DNA from: Cichorium intybus
Lineage: Eukaryota; Streptophyta; Magnoliopsida; Asterales; Asteraceae
Direction: 5' to 3'
Assembly: GCA_023525715.1 (NCBI GenBank)
Contig: CM042012.1
Span: forward strand, 49,924,464-49,988,463
Length of the DNA: 64,000 nt
Shown: in pieces, positions 22,241 to 34,351 of the stretch
How the letters are laid out: each line of letters begins with the position of its first letter
Numbering within the stretch: the first letter of the stretch is position 1
Program-made: the position numbers and the translations under genes
Notes under the pieces: model-generated
Database searches by the model: none
What the model saw: the letters and a program-made list of their open reading frames with translations, nothing else
Told to the model about the DNA's origin: nothing

Positions 22241-22918
22241 AAAGGGTAAAACCTTCACGAGTACGAGCTTTGGGAATGATGGTACAGACAAGCTTGACGT
22301 CTCAAATCGTTAGTGCTCAAGAGAAGGCTTTGACAAAAGAAAATCTGCAAGGTGAAACTTTGCACGGTCTAGAGGCAAGGTTCGAAATCAAACCTGATGG
22401 AGTACGCTATTTTAAGAACAGGATTTGGATTCCAAAGGTGGATGAATTGAGAGATTTAATACTAAATGAGTCTCATCGATCGAGATACTCAATTCACCCT
22501 GGAGCGGATAAGATGTACAAAGACCTAACGGGATACTATTGGTGGCCTGGAATGAAAAAGGATGTCGCATTATACGTAGGAAAGTGCTTGATGTGTTCTA
22601 AGGTTAAGGCTGAACATGAGAAACCGTCCGAGCTACTACAACAACCTGAAATTCCAGAATGGAAATGGGTGCAAGTATCCATGGACTTCGTTACTAAACT
22701 CCCTTGAACTTCTAATAGCCACGACACGATTTGGGTTATAGTGGATAGACTGACGAAGTCAGCACATTTTCTTCCTATCCGTGAGGATTACAAGACAGAA
22801 AGACTAGCTCAGATTTACATCGATAGAATTGAGGCGCTTCATGGAGTACCTTTGTCTATCATTTCTGATAGATATAGTCGGTTCACATCACGATTTTGGC
22901 AGATTTTGCAAAAGGATC
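22241..22918 (+). pseudogene. Gypsy integrase, copy C, truncated
   Basis: The H2C2 zinc region (SRYSIHPGADKMYKDL, CLMCSKVKAEH) and first part of the core (SMDFVTKLP, then a stop, then DTIWVIVDRLTKSAHF and LSIISDRYSRFTSRFW) carry the first two catalytic Asp residues. The sequence stops at LQKDL and passes directly into a reversed LTR end at about 22919. The third catalytic residue (Glu) and the chromodomain are missing. Confidence 0.85.
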
Positions 22919-23036
22919 TGGTACCACTTCTGTCACACGCCGCTAAAGCGGAAACACGAGGAATGACAGCGAAACGGTTCCATTGCAAAGCAATACAGAT
23001 ACATCATAAAAGCAAAAGTAATAGAGTATTACATAC
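22919..23036 (-). mobile_element. Gypsy LTR end, reversed fragment
   Basis: 'ggtaccacttctgtcacac…ctaaagcggaaacacg' is the reverse complement of an LTR 3' end plus primer-binding site. It is followed by about 100 bp of LTR and ends where a plus-strand LTR fragment begins. Confidence 0.8.
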
Positions 23037-23427
23037 ATACACAAATTGTTCTTATTTAACACTGAACTTCCATTTATGGAAATGGTTACCAAAAATTTGA
23101 TACTGCTATTCGAACTGACTGTTTTTGCAAACCTATGAACTCACCAACTATTTTCATAGTTGACCTTCGTTTTTCATGCTTTTTCAGGAAACAATTAGTA
23201 AGCGTACTCTCGGTTTGTCTTCGTGAGCATGCTGCATTGGGAAAGTTGTCTTTTGAAAACTTGGTATTTTTGAACAATTTAATTTGATGAAAAACATGTT
23301 TAAACTATGCTAAATTTGTGGATTGTAATACTCAAATACTTTTGATTTTATGATGTATGTGTATTGCTTTGCTATGGAACCGTTCGCTGTCATTCCTCGT
23401 GTTTCCGCTTTAGCGGGGTGTGACAGA
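23037..23427 (+). mobile_element. Gypsy LTR 3' end fragment
   Basis: Matches the full LTR at about 15245-15636, ending 'ttagcggggtgtgacag'. It is joined tail-to-tail with the next, reversed LTR. Confidence 0.85.
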
Positions 23428-26030
23428 AGACACGAGGAATGGCAGCGAAACGGTTCCATAGCAAAGCAATACAGATGCACCATAAAAGGAAAAGTATTGG
23501 AGTATTACAATCCACAAATTTAGCATAGTTTAAACATGTTTTTCATCAAATTAAATTGTTCACAAAGACCATGTTTTCAAAAGACAACATTCCCAATACA
23601 ACATGCTCAAGATGACAAACTGAGAGTACGCTTACTAATTGTTTCCTGAAAAAGCATGAAAAACGAAGGTCAACTATGAAAATAGTTGGTGAGTTCACAG
23701 TTTTACGAAAACAGTCAGTTTGAATAGCAGTATCAAATTTTTGGTAACAACTTCCATAAATCGAAGTTTATTGCTAAATAAGAACAATTTGTGTATGTAT
23801 GTAATCAAACAATGAGTCCACAACCAAACCTATGACTGAACAACGCCCTATCAATACTTATGATTATCGCGACATAAGTAAATCGTAATATGCACCCTAT
23901 GACCAAGTGAGTGAGGATTGTCAATTCCTAATAGCGTTATCCATAACGAACCATCGGCTCAAAGAGTTAAATAGTTGTGTAAATCAGGGACTTAGTACAA
24001 TAAGTTCTCAAAGTTCATATGGCACATTACATACATCAACACAAAAGAACATATTGAACGAACAATTTAGTACAACGAACATAAAATAGTAAGATCATGC
24101 TTTTCCATCCCAAAATAATAAAACAGTAAAGAGGGGCTGTGAATACTCACTGTGATAAGAAACAGTAGTATAGATGCTCGCTAACAGTCCACATATTTCT
24201 TATTAGGAACCTATGATAAGGGAAATACGCTAGTGAGATTGTAGATTAGTCATCTATCACTAATATGCTTATTTCTACTTAGAAAATGTCATTTATGTTC
24301 CAAAGGTTGAATTCATATAAAAATTAACCTTATTCGAAATATGAATTTTTATACATTTTAATTTACTTGTGAACAATTCATGTGACAAAATTTACAATTC
24401 GAGTCTTATTATTCGCGTATTGTCGTTTAAACGTGTCCAATGATATAAAATATTTAAAAAGAACTTTATATATAAGTATGAATAATCTCCAACTATATAA
24501 TTTAATTTCTTATTATGATATAAGACTTATTTAAAATTTTCAAAAAATTTTACACACTTAAATTTATTTATTTTCCATTAATTTCCTTGAAAAATACTCC
24601 AAAATTCATGGATAATTGAAAATAATTTATAAATTTGTCCATTATATTTGAGCCTCTGTTATATAACCTATATCACTTGCAAACATCATCAAAATATGTT
24701 TTGGAATTAAAATAATCCAATTCTTGTGATTTTACGAATTCCGGTTTTATACGTCTAGTGTCTTAATTCAAATAAAAATCAAGAAAATTAGTAAACGATT
24801 TAGTGAAGGGTTCAAAATTTAATTCCAGAGGAGTACATTTTATTAAGTGTGTAGACCCATTTTTAGACTTTTTAGAACATTTTCCCCCTTTTTCTCTATT
24901 TTTATTCATTATTTTGCCAAAAACATATAAATTTGTGAAAATAATATTAAGTGGTTATGAAAAATTATAGAAAGTTTTATAAAAACCTCTTACATTATAT
25001 AGAAGTCTCGACCATTTTGTTTTGTCACTTTTACAGAGGATTTTCCATTTTATGGATTTATTTATGTAAACCATAATAAATCACAAAGTGTATCTAAATT
25101 ACTCAAAAAGGTCTGAAATTTTCTGGGAACTGTACAAGAACTTTATAGATTCACTTTTAATTTTCCCAGATTTTATTTCATCCGAAAAGTAATTTATATG
25201 AATTATTTTCATGATTTATTGTCACATTTTTATAAAATCAATACTTTCGTGTTAGACCTTGAAATTTTCCACTTAAATATGTCATGTTCATAGGTTCTCA
25301 CCATAAATCAAACAAGAATAAAAAGATTGTCTAAGGTATTTTTATAAATTTATGCTATTTGATGTATTTTTGAAGGTTTTTAGCATCAAACCTTAGTTTT
25401 TATGACTTAATCTATTAAGAGGAGCACATGCATGAAGGTTTAAGCATCATGTACGTGTCTTAAAAGTTCCAAAACAGATTCATACATGAATTTACTATGC
25501 ATGTCACGAATTTTTGAAGAAAATACTTGAAAACATGCATTTTTAATGATTTTTGACATAGATTGGTCATGAAAATTCACATGCATGCATCATTTTTTTA
25601 TGTTTATGTGAATTTCTACCATCATCATCATCAAAATTTCGTGGGTTTAGGATACCCCATGATATGTTTCAAAAGGAAAGGTGTAGAAGTGTAAAAATGT
25701 GCATAAAAACAAAAGATAATGCTAGAAATGAAGTAAGAAACTTGTGTATGAGTTATACCTTTGAAGAACACCTTGTATAATCCGATTTTTAGGCTCAAAA
25801 TATGGTTCTTGGCTGCTGAATTTTCGAGAGAAAGAGAGAGGGAGAGGGGAGAGTTTGAGAGCAAATGATGAGGTGTTATGGAAAAGATGATAAGGTGAAA
25901 TGAAGGAGTGTGGATTTGGTTCTCATTATGAAGAAAAAGGAGATAACCACATTTAATGGGGGGGGGGGGGGGGGGAGGGGGGTATGGACGATGGTTAAGT
26001 GCTCCCCACCCTTCATTCTTTAAATTTTTT
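23428..26030 (-). mobile_element. Reversed gypsy LTR, 5' part missing
   Basis: From its 3' end at 23428 (acacgaggaatggcagcg) the LTR reads backwards through the same blocks as 12480-15636. It breaks off at about 26030, after a long G run (about 25958-25982) and 'taaccatcgtcc' in reverse. The conserved LTR reading frame is at 25631-25864 on the minus strand. Confidence 0.85.
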
Positions 26031-26149
26031 TTAAAGAATTTCAGTGTTAAATAAGTTGTTTAACACTGAAGTGTTTACACAACTTATCATTGGACCCCGT
26101 GAACTCATAAAGACACATGCATGATAAAAGAAATTATTACATTATAGAT
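26031..26149. other. Mosaic junction sequence
   Basis: Contains 'gttaaataagttgtttaacac' and 'aacttatcattggac', patches that recur at 61100-61130 and 62450-62470. No gene. Confidence 0.5.
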
Positions 26150-26942
26150 TGGTTTTCTGGATGACCCATAAAGTAAGTATACATTCCCCATGAAGTTTCA
26201 CATATTTTTGCCACTGTTTGATATTATTTCTGATTTTACCTTGTTTAAACTCAAATAAATCCCAAAACCGAGATATGAGGTAGAAAAATGATATTTAATA
26301 TTTTTCGTAACTTCTGGACTCTGTGAAATACTTAGATAAAATTTTTGAGGATTTTTCATAACGTTGTTCTATTTTTCCACGAATTAATGGTGATTATGGT
26401 AGAAATAATGGATTAAACAGGTAAAAATAGCTAACCTATTCCAAAAATTCTGATATTCGACCAGGACATCCATGAACACATTTTAAACAGAAATAAAAAG
26501 TTAAATCTCCTAACTTAACTGCTAACTCTTTATTGTGATATTATTAAGCTTTAACACACAAAATTCATAAAATCGGACTCTACTATTTGAAAACTGCTTT
26601 TGGTATTTTTTCCAACTCATATAGAATGTATAACAGTTGTACAAAAATATTGAACAATTTTCATAACAGGTTACTATTTTCTATGAATTTGTGTTAATCC
26701 AAGTGATTTATTTGTAGGAAAAATAGAACAACGTTATGAAAAATCCTCAACATTTTTATCTAAGTATTTCACAGAGTCCAGAAGTTATGAAAAATATTAA
26801 ATATCATTTTTCTACCTCATATCTCGGTTTTGTAATTTATTTGAGTTTAAACAAGGTAAAATCCGAAATAATATCAAACAGTGGCAACAATGCGTGAAAC
26901 TTCATGGGGAATGTTTACTTACTTTATGGATCATCCAGAAAT
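26150..26942. repeat. Inverted repeat, ~230-bp arms, within gypsy family 2 LTR sequence
   Basis: The left arm 26150-26378 and right arm 26713-26942 are near-perfect reverse complements; for example 'aaccgagatatgaggtagaa' on the left reappears reversed on the right. The spacer of about 335 bp is AT-rich. The right arm is continuous with the family 2 LTR, so the left arm is a second, reversed LTR scrap. Confidence 0.85.
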
Positions 26943-28395
26943 ATTTCTAGAATTTATTGACCTCTGTAAGTATTTTATATGATTTATCCCCTTAGTTTCT
27001 TTCCAAAATCATAGGAAATCGAAAAATATAAATTAGCTCTTCAAACTTTCTAGTTTATTCTTTCATACTATTATGCTTCTGATATAAATCGGATTTGGTC
27101 AGAAATGAGTTTTAGATATTTTGAAGATTAAAGTTCTTTATGACCATTTTTGAGGTTTTCAACAACTAACCTTGATCATCAAGCATCTTAACTTGAGATC
27201 GTCCCATGCATGGTGGTTTGATGGTCATGTATGAGTTCAAAAATATTTAAAATCGTTTTTGTAAGAGTACTTGTGATGCATGTCGTGATTTTCCACCAAA
27301 ACTAGTAAAAATGTGCATTTTCTTGATTTTGACTTAGGTTTTGGTCATTGATCTTCACATTCTTGCAACATGCATGATGTTTTGAGTGAAGTTCTACCAC
27401 CATCATCATCAAAATCGTGGGTTTACCATAACCCATGGTTTTTTTCAAAAAGAGTGGTGTAGAAGTGAAGAAAGTGCATGAAATCATAAGAAAATGGAAG
27501 AAAATGAAGTAAGGAAGCATGTCTATGATTTTTACCTTTGAAACCACTTGATAAAATCTGATTTTTGGAGCTTGAGAATGTGTTCTTGGCTGGATAATTT
27601 CGTGAGTAATGGAGAGGAGAAGAGAGAAAGTGAGAAAATGATGGTGGAGTGTATGGGAAGGATGAAAAGAGAGGTAGTGTGTGTAGATGTATAAAGTGAT
27701 TCACTTTTGGGGAAGTGTGGTCATGGGAGAGGGAGCCGATTGTAGGAAGAGAGAGGGAGGCTTCCTCTCATTTTTTTTATAAAATCCTTTTAACTTTTAT
27801 AATTCTTCACAATTTTTATAAGAATTTAGATTAAAATGGAATTTTATGTATTTAAACTTTGATGATTTAGTGCATAATTTTAGATAAATGTTTATAATTA
27901 AAATTTTATATCCTTGATTATATTTCATCATTTGATTATTTTAATTTGATATTGTAAGCCTCATAAATATTATTATAAATTTTTAGACGTCAAAATTTAT
28001 AAATTTGAGTTTTTAAAGCTTTTTAAGGTTTTTGTGACTTAATTAAAATTTCATAACTATAATAATGTGAAATTTAGTGTCTTCACTTTATTTTAAATTA
28101 TTCATAAGTATTTTCACTATACAGAATATTTATAGTTTGTTTTAACCGTTTATTGGCGTTTTCTACAGTAGTTGGACAATTCGCGTGAATTGTAAGAGTC
28201 AAGTATATTAGTCCTAGATCTAATCAGATTCAAGCATCTATGAGGATCTATTATCTACAGTAAGGACAATGTTATAATGTCTAATGCGACTTATTTCGGT
28301 CATAGAGTGACTCGAAAGACGGATGTCACAGTGTCTACATGTGCAATTTGGTCTATTTAAATCTAGAACCGATTCGAATTTTGACGGTTGTCACA
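26713..28395 (-). mobile_element. LTR of a second gypsy subfamily (family 2)
   Basis: The LTR start (TGTGACAACCG on the minus strand) is at 28395, next to a polypurine tract gggggagac at 28396-28405. The body is diverged from family 1, but the same landmarks occur in the same order. These include the CT-rich stretch and a small frame (27302-27704) with the shared pattern H…TPPSFSHF…KNH…FKG. The far end merges with the inverted repeat at 26713, so the true LTR end is not defined. Confidence 0.7.
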
Positions 28396-28399
28396 GTCT

Positions 28400-28990
28400 C
28401 CCCCAGTTGTAAGAATTTCGTCCCGAAATTCAGCTATTGACACCATGGCTTTGTTCAGCGAATAGTTGAGGATATTTTCGTTTCATGAAATCCTCTCGCT
28501 CCCATGTATTCGCTGAGGATATTTTCGTTTCATGAAATCCTGTCGCTCCCATGTGTATTCAGGATCTTGCTTTGCTTCAACCGGTTGACATCCCTATCAT
28601 GAATTTCAGTTGGTTCCTAAACAATGTGCAGGCGGGGATCGATTTGAACTTCCAGGTGATATCTTTTGGAGAGTCGTCAGCTAGACACTTTTTAAGATTT
28701 GATACGTGAAACGTATAATGAATTGTGCTCAACGATTGAGGTCTCTTGAGTCTGTAAGCCACTAAGTCGATTTTCTCGACGATCTCATAAGGTCCTATAT
28801 ATCGGGAACCTAATTGTCTTTCTTTCCAAAATGGACAATCACTTTCCAGGGCGATACTTTTAGCAACACTTTATCTCCAACCAGAAATTCTGAGGGTTTT
28901 TGGCAGTCAGTAGCATAGCTTTTTTGGAGATCACGAGTGGCTTTAAGTCTATTGCTAATAACTTGGATTTTGTTTTGATTATTTTAGATT
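28400..28990 (-). pseudogene. 3' end of gypsy pol, family 2 (integrase C-terminus and chromodomain)
   Basis: Minus-strand pieces read AYRLKRPQSLSTIHYTFHVS and NLKKCLADDS, equivalent to the integrase C-terminal segment of family 1 (HDTFHVSNLKKCL). Further upstream lie remnants matching 'VGDKVLLKVSPW…' and 'RYVGPFEI…'. A 47-bp tandem duplication (28468-28560) and several stops break the chromodomain part. Coding similarity fades at about 28990. Confidence 0.75.
28468..28560. repeat. 47-bp tandem duplication
   Basis: 'gaggatattttcgtttcatg…' starts at 28468 and again at 28515, followed by tcctctcgctcccatgt and tcctgtcgctcccatgt. It disrupts the family 2 chromodomain region. Confidence 0.85.
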
Positions 28991-31900
28991 AATTCCTCCG
29001 GGGAAGGTCCAATCATTTTGCTATCATCAGGTGAGTGTTTCCCTAATTCGAGTTCTACAGACTTAATCGTGGGAAAATAGGATCATGTAAATCATAATCT
29101 AACCATGGCGGCCATGTTGAAAAAGATTATCTAGTTATAGATTTTATGGCTTAAGAGAATGTTATAAGTTCTGTTGAAGCATCAACTTCATTGATTGCTA
29201 AGTTCGCGTTGATCCTTAATTCGCGTCCTAATTTAGCACTAGGTCTAAATTCGCCGCCTAATCGAGTGGAGATTAAGAACAAATTGTTCATTTCTAAGTT
29301 GGTTACTATGTTTGGCAAGGACACAATTAAAATTGGAAGAAGTCGCACCAATGAAGGAGGAGAAATCGAGGGTAAGTCCTTAAGGATACGTACGAAGAGT
29401 AGGCAACGAAGTTTTGGTATATCTCAAATGTAAAGACTATTCAAGTGTCATCTACAAAATAAATTACGAAATGATCGAGGATTTTTGAAGCTATACTTAC
29501 TATCGCAGGTACTCTCACCACAATAGAACCATATTCGAAGAATATGCTTAGGGTATTAGAAGTGTTTAGAAGTGATAAGTAACTTCACTATTATCAAAGT
29601 GTTTAATAATTCCAAGTGAATGATGATACATGCGTGGTGACCAAACTAAGTTGTAACAAAATAAAGCAACTTATTAGGGTTAAAGGTTTAAGTCGTCAAT
29701 GAGGGAACTTATATAGAAGTACTTTGATTAGTATTTTGATAAATCACCCAATTATTTAAGTCAAGCCAATTGCAAACTTGCAAAGAGTCAGAATATTTAT
29801 GAAAACAAGTTTAGGAGTTAGAACCTCATTGGAAGTTGCAAAGTTGGATGCTACCTTAAGAAAGGTGTAAAAATATTGATCATTGAGAATAGGTACATTC
29901 CCAATTTAGTGATTCTAGGAAAACAATCCTTTGGAGGATAGATAATCGTAACATTTAAAACTTTTTATGTTTATAATTAAGAGAAGAAACATAAGAAAAT
30001 ATAACTCTTCACATATTTTTCCGGATTTAGAAAGATGATATATACAAGGGTATCCATTTTATGTATTAATTGTAAGGAAAATACAACGGAAAGTGCATTT
30101 TTAACATATTTCCAATTTAGAATCAAAAGACACCAATGAAAATACGGATTACTAGTTTAGGGTTGATTTCGTAATAAAATCAAAATATATTTGATAAGAG
30201 GTGTAATTGAATATATCAAGGTTGACCAAGTCAAAATTACGCCTCATGACTATGTAAGAATTAATTGATTAAAACGAACAGATAAATTTTAGGAACTAGG
30301 TTAAGATATTTTTCGTACTTGAAATCCCTGATACACTTTGATATTAAAATAGATATGTGGAAGTTGTAAAGTGTTTGCTAAGATTTGCTAAAAATTCATG
30401 AGTTATCTGCTATGTTAAGCTCCATTTGTGAAAAAGAGTAAATGAGACTAAAACTGGTAATTGAAAATTTGACAGCTCAGACTTTTGTACTACAGTCAAG
30501 CAATAGTTTACGAAGAAAATAATTGGGATATCTTTGGTCTATGTGGAATTGACTTAAATATGTAATGTACCATTGTAATGAATTAGAGATAGTAATGAAT
30601 AAATCCAATTTTGTGTTAGTTAGTTTGACAATAACAGTTAGCTAGAAATGACATCGGGTGAAATTCTTAACCTGAGACAAGCATTTGCATTTCTTATGAC
30701 CATGATAAAGAATGTATTTGAGTTTGATTATTTAGGACCAAATCATAGCTACAAGGTAATGATAAGCTTAAAATATAAGCTTGTTGATTGCAAGAGATAA
30801 AATGAATAGTCAAATACATTTCGAAATGGCACGGTAAGATGAGATATCATAAAAGTTTCTTCCAACCATGGTCAAAACGAATAAATTAAGGACTCAATAT
30901 ATTTAGAATAATAATCATAAAATGTTGAGAGTGAGCGTTATTGGGATTTAAAAGTGAATACTAAGTTTCACAATGCTTTAAAATTTTAGAAACTTTATAG
31001 TTTATAAAACTAATTTGGAACAAAATAAACAAAGGAGGTATGTTTTGGAATGCAAGCATTAATGATGTCTTATAAACATGTTTGAAGTAGATAGTTGTAA
31101 AAGTATTATGTTGGATTTCGAGGAATCACATTTAAGAAAAGTACAATTCCTGTATGAGGAAGTGCTAAAAAAGAGTCAAACCCAAAGTTGTTTGAAATGC
31201 CCAATGAAGCTTCTACACATAACATTAACATCGATGTCAGATGTTTGGGTTTTATATCATAGAGTTTAAATACTCTTATAGAAGAAAATGTTTTTTTAAG
31301 TTTTCGTAAACGTGATAAAATGGTAACAATGTTTAAATTAGTCTACGTGCCCTTAGAGAGCACATCTAGGTATCGAAATTTGATTTGAGATGAAACTGAA
31401 ATGGCAAGGTAAAAATCAACATTAGTTAAATTAAGTTTTGAGGAAAAGTGTTAAATTTAAAGTAAGTTAACAAAAGTAAAGTTGGTTGTTTTTAACAAGA
31501 AATATGGCTTTCATGGTTTGGAAGGGTCTAGTAAACTATATGAAGCGATTATAAAATATTTTACGGATGATAAGTAAAACCGGTGAAGCGAAATAGGTTT
31601 TTGATGGAGGATTAAGAAGTATAGAATAACTTGATTAGTGTAGCTAGTCGTACCTAACTACTAAGGTTTGTGCAGGTGACTTTTTCCCCAAAATAGAGGA
31701 GATGAAAAATTGTTTGTAAAATGTTTCATGGTAAGGATGCAGTTCCGTACCTTTTATAAAGTCAAAGGTTAAGTTATAGGTTTGACGTGCGGCGTAAGAG
31801 AATGTAATCCTTGATAATGATAAGAATGTCAGTAACGTCGTTAAGGACAAAATGAGTATATGGAAACAATAAGGGTCGAAAGAGAACTCAAAATTATAGA

Positions 31901-32099
31901 AAATTTCCATGTGTCGAAGAAGTGCAAAGTTGAACCGGAAATGAAAAGCGTAAGGTCAAAGATTCTTCCAGAAAAATGTGGGTAATTTGGAGAGTGTAAC
32001 ATGATGGTATACTTGAGAGTATCACTCGTGTATTTGAGGGCCTCGTACTAAAACTTAGAAATTTTTGTCATAAGGGGGGATGATTTGCACTTGAATTAT
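28991..32099. other. AT-rich decayed element interior, no recognisable gene
   Basis: About 3.1 kb between a family 2 pol 3' end and a family 2 upstream-ORF remnant, where gag and pol would be expected. No protease, RT or integrase motif could be read on either strand. It may be a non-autonomous interior, an insertion, or simply too decayed. The part at about 31636-31880 is repeated in reverse at the end of the window. Confidence 0.4.
31636..31880. repeat. Segment repeated in inverse at 63745-64000
   Basis: 'tagctagtcgtacctaactac', 'tttttccccaaaatagagga', 'gtaatccttgataatgat' and 'gaaacaataagggtcga' all recur as reverse complements in the last 255 bases of the window, with a few differences. 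Confidence 0.85.
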
Positions 32100-32592
32100 G
32101 ATATACAAAGTAAAGATGGTAGGGTAAGCATCACCAAAAGAGGAGGTTTAGAATCAAAGAGATATCCTAGCTTAAGTCTTAAACTCAAGATGGAAACAAT
32201 CCTAAAGCTAAAATCATAACGCAAAAAGAAAGTCTCACGTGTCGGCATCAATGGGTTAAACCTCTGGGTCTCCTCGTAAGTCATATCAGAAATACTCACC
32301 AATGATATTCAAGTCATGACTACTCATGGAAACTCAACTGTCCCCTAACGTGAAGCTCCTATTGTCGCCCTTGCTGGTGTCGGAACCCTTTTTCCTAGTC
32401 GTAACTCTAGGTACGTAGACGATAAAGAGGTATTGAGGTAATATTGATATTAGTGTCGACTTAGGTTTGTCACCAGTGGCTTTCTAGCTGCTAACCTTAT
32501 GTCTAGAATTAGCATCTACCGAGGAATCCTCGTTCTCAGTACTAGGTGGGTTGCTCCTTGAGCGGCTAGTGATATAACCAAACTGGTTAACC
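32100..32592 (-). pseudogene. Upstream ORF remnant of gypsy family 2
   Basis: Read leftwards from about 32592, broken frames give SRSNPPSTENEDSS, later a basic TTRKKGSDTSK stretch, and then MTYEETQRFNPLMPT. The order is SR/acidic, then basic, then MT-x-EE helix. This parallels the family 1 upstream ORF (SRSSSSSSRSTPSDDES, RRTARKSVPIPTR, MTAEESRMV). The similarity is patchy and stops are present. It supports a conserved accessory ORF in the leader of both subfamilies. Confidence 0.4.
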
Positions 32593-33113
32593 TAGCATTT
32601 GATAAGGAATGGAACTATTTCTAAATAAAGATATTGGGATAGAAGTGCACCTAGTTTCCAAGTGTACCAAAATGAATGCCTATAATATGCAATGCCTATA
32701 CGCACACCGAAACTTTTAATTTTCGAAAGGTTAAATTGAAAATCGTCTTGAACATAATTCTACTATAACCGTTTCCAGTTTCGCATTAATTTTCCTTAAT
32801 TAAGCATAGTTGGCCAGGCTATACCCAATTAAAGTCCAATAATGCGTACTGAACTTAGTTATACCAGTAGTATGTTCAGTGTTTTTGGAAGTTATTTTTG
32901 AAATTTTTTTGCTATAGTTTGGGTTTTCCGACGGGAAAACCGGTATTCTCTATAAAAGTGACAAAACAAAATATAAAGAATGAAATTCTTTAAATTGTGA
33001 CATGTTCACTAAAAAGTTTAAATGACCGGTATTCTCTATAAAAGTGAATTTTAATATGTTCACTTTGTTTTAAATTGTTCCCAGGTTTGTCACTTTAAAT
33101 TTTGTTTTGTTTT
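32593..33113. other. Mosaic leader sequence
   Basis: 32680-32815 resembles the spacer at 18130-18290. 'ccggtattctctataaaagtga' occurs twice (from 32940 and from 33026), and LTR-derived scraps follow ('gtgacaaaacaaaat'). No gene. Confidence 0.5.
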
Positions 33114-33225
33114 ATCAGTCCTAACAAGCTAGAGGTGTAGCTTTTGTGATTGGTGCAGAAGAAGCTCGACAACACCCTAAAATGATCACAGATACGTTTC
33201 TCCTAAATAATCATTTTGCTTCACA
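33114..33225 (+). pseudogene. Gypsy gag-protease junction scrap
   Basis: About 110 bp nearly identical to 20327-20432 (QARGVAFVIGAEEARQHPK, then FLLNNHFAS). It ends just before the protease active site. Confidence 0.85.
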
Positions 33226-33301
33226 CCGGTTCTTAAAACCCAATGATAAGTTGTTTAAATATCATTTTGTTTGGGTTTTAACAAGAATATATATATAACT
33301 G

Positions 33302-34124
<823 letters not shown>

Positions 34125-34349
34125 AAAATTCCAAAATGGAAATGGGTGTAAGTATCCATGGACTTCGTTACTAAACTCCATAGAACTTCTAAAGGCCACG
34201 ACACGATTTGGGTTATAGTGAATAGACTGACGAAGTCAGCACATTTTCTTCGTATCCGTGAGGATTACAAGACAGAAAGACTAGCTCATATTTACATCGA
34301 TAGAATTGTGGCGCTTCATGGAGTACCTTTGTCTATCATTTTTGAAAAA
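34125..34349 (+). pseudogene. Gypsy integrase core fragment, copy E
   Basis: Reads VSMDFVTKLHRTSKGHDTIW, then LTKSAHFLRIREDYKTERLA and ALHGVPLSII, with one stop before VSMDF. It ends FEKYE and jumps into the LTR interior at about 34350, losing the rest of the integrase, the chromodomain and the first ~180 bp of the LTR. Confidence 0.85.
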
Positions 34350-34351
34350 TA

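Noticed and set aside
28991..32099. Protein-coding host gene between the gypsy pieces
   Set aside because: No frame longer than about 90 codons, no splice-consistent exon series and no recognised motif. The flanks place it inside a decayed gypsy element.
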